Below are positions 7,664-9,109 of a stretch of 9,109 nt of DNA, piece after piece. Numbering within the stretch: the first letter of the stretch is position 1; every line of letters starts with the position of its first letter. The notes beneath the pieces were generated by a model. That model saw only the letters and a list, made by a program, of their open reading frames with translations, had not been told where the DNA came from and did no database searches. Location of the stretch: positions 1-9,109 of the forward strand of contig CAMBAQ010000071.1 in the NCBI GenBank assembly GCA_945863785.1, written 5' to 3'. Origin of the DNA: Chthoniobacter flavus (GTDB lineage: Bacteria > Verrucomicrobiota > Verrucomicrobiia > Chthoniobacterales > Terrimicrobiaceae). The position numbers and the translations under genes were made by a program.

Positions 7664-8560
7664 ATGACCTCGCTCGCAGAACGGGCGCTTCGTGGGCGGA
7701 GAGTGCTTTTAGCAGGTATTTTCCTCAATGCTCTCTTGGCTGTCATCAAGATCACGGCAGGTTGGTTCGGCCATGCGGACGCACTCATTGCTGACGGTGT
7801 GGAATCGACGTTGGATGTTTTCAGCTCAACCATGATCTGGCTCGCACTCAAATACGCGGAGCGTCCCCCAGATGAAACCCACCCCTACGGTCACGGGAAA
7901 GTGGAATCCTTGGCCGGTGTTGCTGGAGCCCTTCTGTTGCTGGGTGCGGGTGTCGCTGTGGCCATGAACAGCCTCAAAGAAATAGTCTATGGCGCCTCCG
8001 ACCGACCGGTTCCTGCCGGATATACGCTCGGTGTCCTTTTGTTTGTGGTGGTCGTCAAGGAAACCCTCTTTCGCGTCTCGCATGCGCGGAGTCGGGAGGT
8101 AAATAGTCGGGCCCTCGAAGCCGATGCTTGGCATCACAGGTCAGATGCTCTCACATCACTCTCCGCTGTGGTGGGTATTCTGGTGTGTTTGTTCGGAGGG
8201 GCTGCGTTTGTGAGTGCTGACGACTGGGCCGCCCTCTTTTCGTGCGTCATCATCGCTTGGAATGGCATCCTCATGCTTAAGGGATCGCTAGGCGAATTGA
8301 TGGACGAGCAAGCGCCGCAAGCGGTGATTGCTAAAATTCTGGAGTCCGCGCGGGCAGTCGAGGGGGTCGAGAGTGTGGAAAAATGCCGCGTCCGCAAAAG
8401 CGGCCTTACCTTGATCGCCGACCTCCATGTTCGTGTGCACGGTGACATGAGCGTCGCCAGCGGACACTTCATCTCTCATCTGGTGAAAGACGCTCTCATG
8501 GCTGGGGGACATCACCTTAGTGATGTCACAGTCCATATCGAGCCCACGAACGAAATTTAA
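7664..8560 (+). CDS. Cation diffusion facilitator (CDF) family divalent metal exporter
   Basis: This 298-residue inner-membrane metal/proton antiporter exports divalent cations such as Zn, Fe or Mn from the cytoplasm, normally as a homodimer. Its length and layout match the FieF/YiiP branch. About six TM segments occupy roughly 13-205, followed by a cytoplasmic C-terminal domain at about 215-294. The transport site is visible as E47-x-x-x-D51 in TM2 (ADGVESTLD) and H157-x-x-x-D161 in TM5 (DAWHHRSDALTS). Glu47 replaces the Asp of YiiP or the His of ZitB, so the metal preference cannot be read directly. The loop motif D70-x-x-H73-P-Y-G-H77-G-K corresponds to the second metal site of YiiP. The C-terminal domain ends with H291-I-E293-P, a typical CDF finish with potential metal ligands. 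There is no His-rich loop of the ZitB/ZnT kind. It begins one base after the pump's stop codon, so it is almost certainly in the same operon, and it ends ahead of a terminator. Confidence 0.93.
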   Translation: MTSLAERALRGRRVLLAGIFLNALLAVIKITAGWFGHADALIADGVESTLDVFSSTMIWLALKYAERPPDETHPYGHGKVESLAGVAGALLLLGAGVAVAMNSLKEIVYGASDRPVPAGYTLGVLLFVVVVKETLFRVSHARSREVNSRALEADAWHHRSDALTSLSAVVGILVCLFGGAAFVSADDWAALFSCVIIAWNGILMLKGSLGELMDEQAPQAVIAKILESARAVEGVESVEKCRVRKSGLTLIADLHVRVHGDMSVASGHFISHLVKDALMAGGHHLSDVTVHIEPTNEI

Positions 8561-8606
8561 AGACCGGTGAACGTTTGGGGGCTGTGTTTCTGTAAGGAAA
8601 TGAAAC

Positions 8607-8641
8607 AAAAAAATAATGCCGTTTTTCAACGGCATTATTTT
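8607..8641. terminator. Bidirectional intrinsic terminator between convergent genes
   Basis: A 14-bp perfect stem pairs 8610-8623 with 8628-8641 around a TTTC loop (8624-8627), with the core ATGCCGTT/AACGGCAT. Read on the minus strand, the stem runs into seven T (complement of 8607-8613), then G and TTT, which gives a strong terminator 24 bases after the atpG stop. On the plus strand the tail is TTATTTT, mostly within the stem, so termination of the efflux operon is probably weaker. The rest of the 104-base gap (8561-8664) shows nothing else. Confidence 0.88.
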
Positions 8642-8664
8642 AAAAAAAAGACCTAATCTGAAAA

Positions 8665-9109
8665 TTATCCGAGGGCGAGTTGGGCCGTGGAAATTTCGAG
8701 GATCTCGTTCGTGATACTGGCCTGGCGGGCCGTGTTGTATTCGAGGGTGAGGTCTTTGACCAAATTCTTTGCGTTGTCCGTGGCGCTCTTCATTGCTACC
8801 ATTCGAGCGCTTTGCTCTGAGGCACGCGAGGTAAGTTGGGCCTGATAGACGATGTAATGGATGTAGGAGGGGAGGATCGCATCCAAAACGGCGGAGGCTG
8901 ATGGCTCAAATTCGATGCCGCTTTCAACCAGTTCCGATGGCTCGTAGTTGCTTTTAATGCCGACTTCTTCGAGACAGGTGAGAGGCAGGATCGGGAGTGC
9001 GGTCGGCACTTGCGATAGTGTATTGACGAAGCGTGGGAAGAGGATGGTCACCTTATCCACACTGCCATCGAGGAATTTCTCTCGGCAGAATCGCGAGATT
9101 TGTTTGGAT
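8665..9109 (-). CDS. atpG: F-type ATP synthase gamma subunit AtpG (partial; C-terminal half)
   Basis: The gamma subunit is the central rotor shaft of F1, coupling rotation of the c-ring to catalysis in the alpha3-beta3 head. The gene runs off the right edge. The 147 visible residues correspond to about the last half of a protein of roughly 290. The frame is open to the edge, so the GTG at 9060 is internal. Near the visible start, FLDGSVDKVTILFPRFVNT followed by LSQVPTALPILPL matches the gamma segment that in E. coli reads NTMSQVP. The C-terminus carries the diagnostic signature: RASEQSARMVAMKSATDNA, then the conserved helix LTLEYNTARQASITNEILEI, the region that inserts into the alpha3-beta3 cavity. 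The gene ends with a TAA (complement of 8665-8667), and a strong terminator follows within 24 bases. Neither atpD (beta) nor atpC (epsilon) follows it, so those genes must be elsewhere or upstream. Confidence 0.96.
   Translation of the reverse strand, partial: SKQISRFCREKFLDGSVDKVTILFPRFVNTLSQVPTALPILPLTCLEEVGIKSNYEPSELVESGIEFEPSASAVLDAILPSYIHYIVYQAQLTSRASEQSARMVAMKSATDNAKNLVKDLTLEYNTARQASITNEILEISTAQLALG

Noticed and set aside
1..9109. Mobile elements, CRISPR arrays, tRNA genes, riboswitches or defence genes
   Set aside because: Looked for and not seen. Intergenic space is very small, there are no transposase-like frames, no long DNA direct repeats, and base composition looks even across the window.

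Overview
The window is about 9.1 kb of ordinary, densely coding bacterial chromosome with roughly mid-50s GC by eye. It holds six protein genes: two cut by the window edges and four complete. No rRNA, tRNA, CRISPR array, insertion sequence, phage gene or integration scar was seen. The organism is Gram-negative in build: it encodes a tripartite-type RND efflux system with a lipoprotein-like periplasmic adaptor. The style of the ClpC N-domain repeats and of the RND pump suggests the Planctomycetes-Verrucomicrobia-Chlamydiae group, most likely Verrucomicrobiota. That placement is pattern recognition, not a search result.

Layout from left to right. (1) Positions 1-2421 (+) carry nearly all of clpC, the Hsp100 unfoldase of the ClpCP protease, lacking only about the first 25 residues. 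A strong intrinsic terminator follows (2446-2480). (2) Positions 2496-3230 (+) encode an unrecognised exported protein of 244 residues with an internal duplication that resembles two PepSY-like modules. (3) Positions 3287-8560 (+) are a compact three-gene run: periplasmic adaptor, RND (HAE1-type) inner-membrane pump, and a cation diffusion facilitator (CDF). The gaps are 5 nt and 1 nt, so the three are very probably co-transcribed and translationally coupled. (4) A hairpin terminator (8607-8641) separates this run from (5) the convergent 3' half of atpG (8665-9109, -), the F1 ATP synthase gamma subunit.

Functionally, adaptor and pump form two parts of a proton-driven efflux machine. The proton-relay residues of the pump and the adaptor-tip residues used to dock a TolC-type channel are visible, but no outer-membrane channel gene and no transcriptional regulator lie in the window. 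The CDF exporter moves divalent metals from cytoplasm to periplasm, which makes the operon a possible metal- or stress-related efflux unit. This is inference only. I found no convincing novel system. The points most worth a second look are the duplicated exported protein, the RND-CDF coupling, and atpG being followed directly by a terminator instead of atpD.
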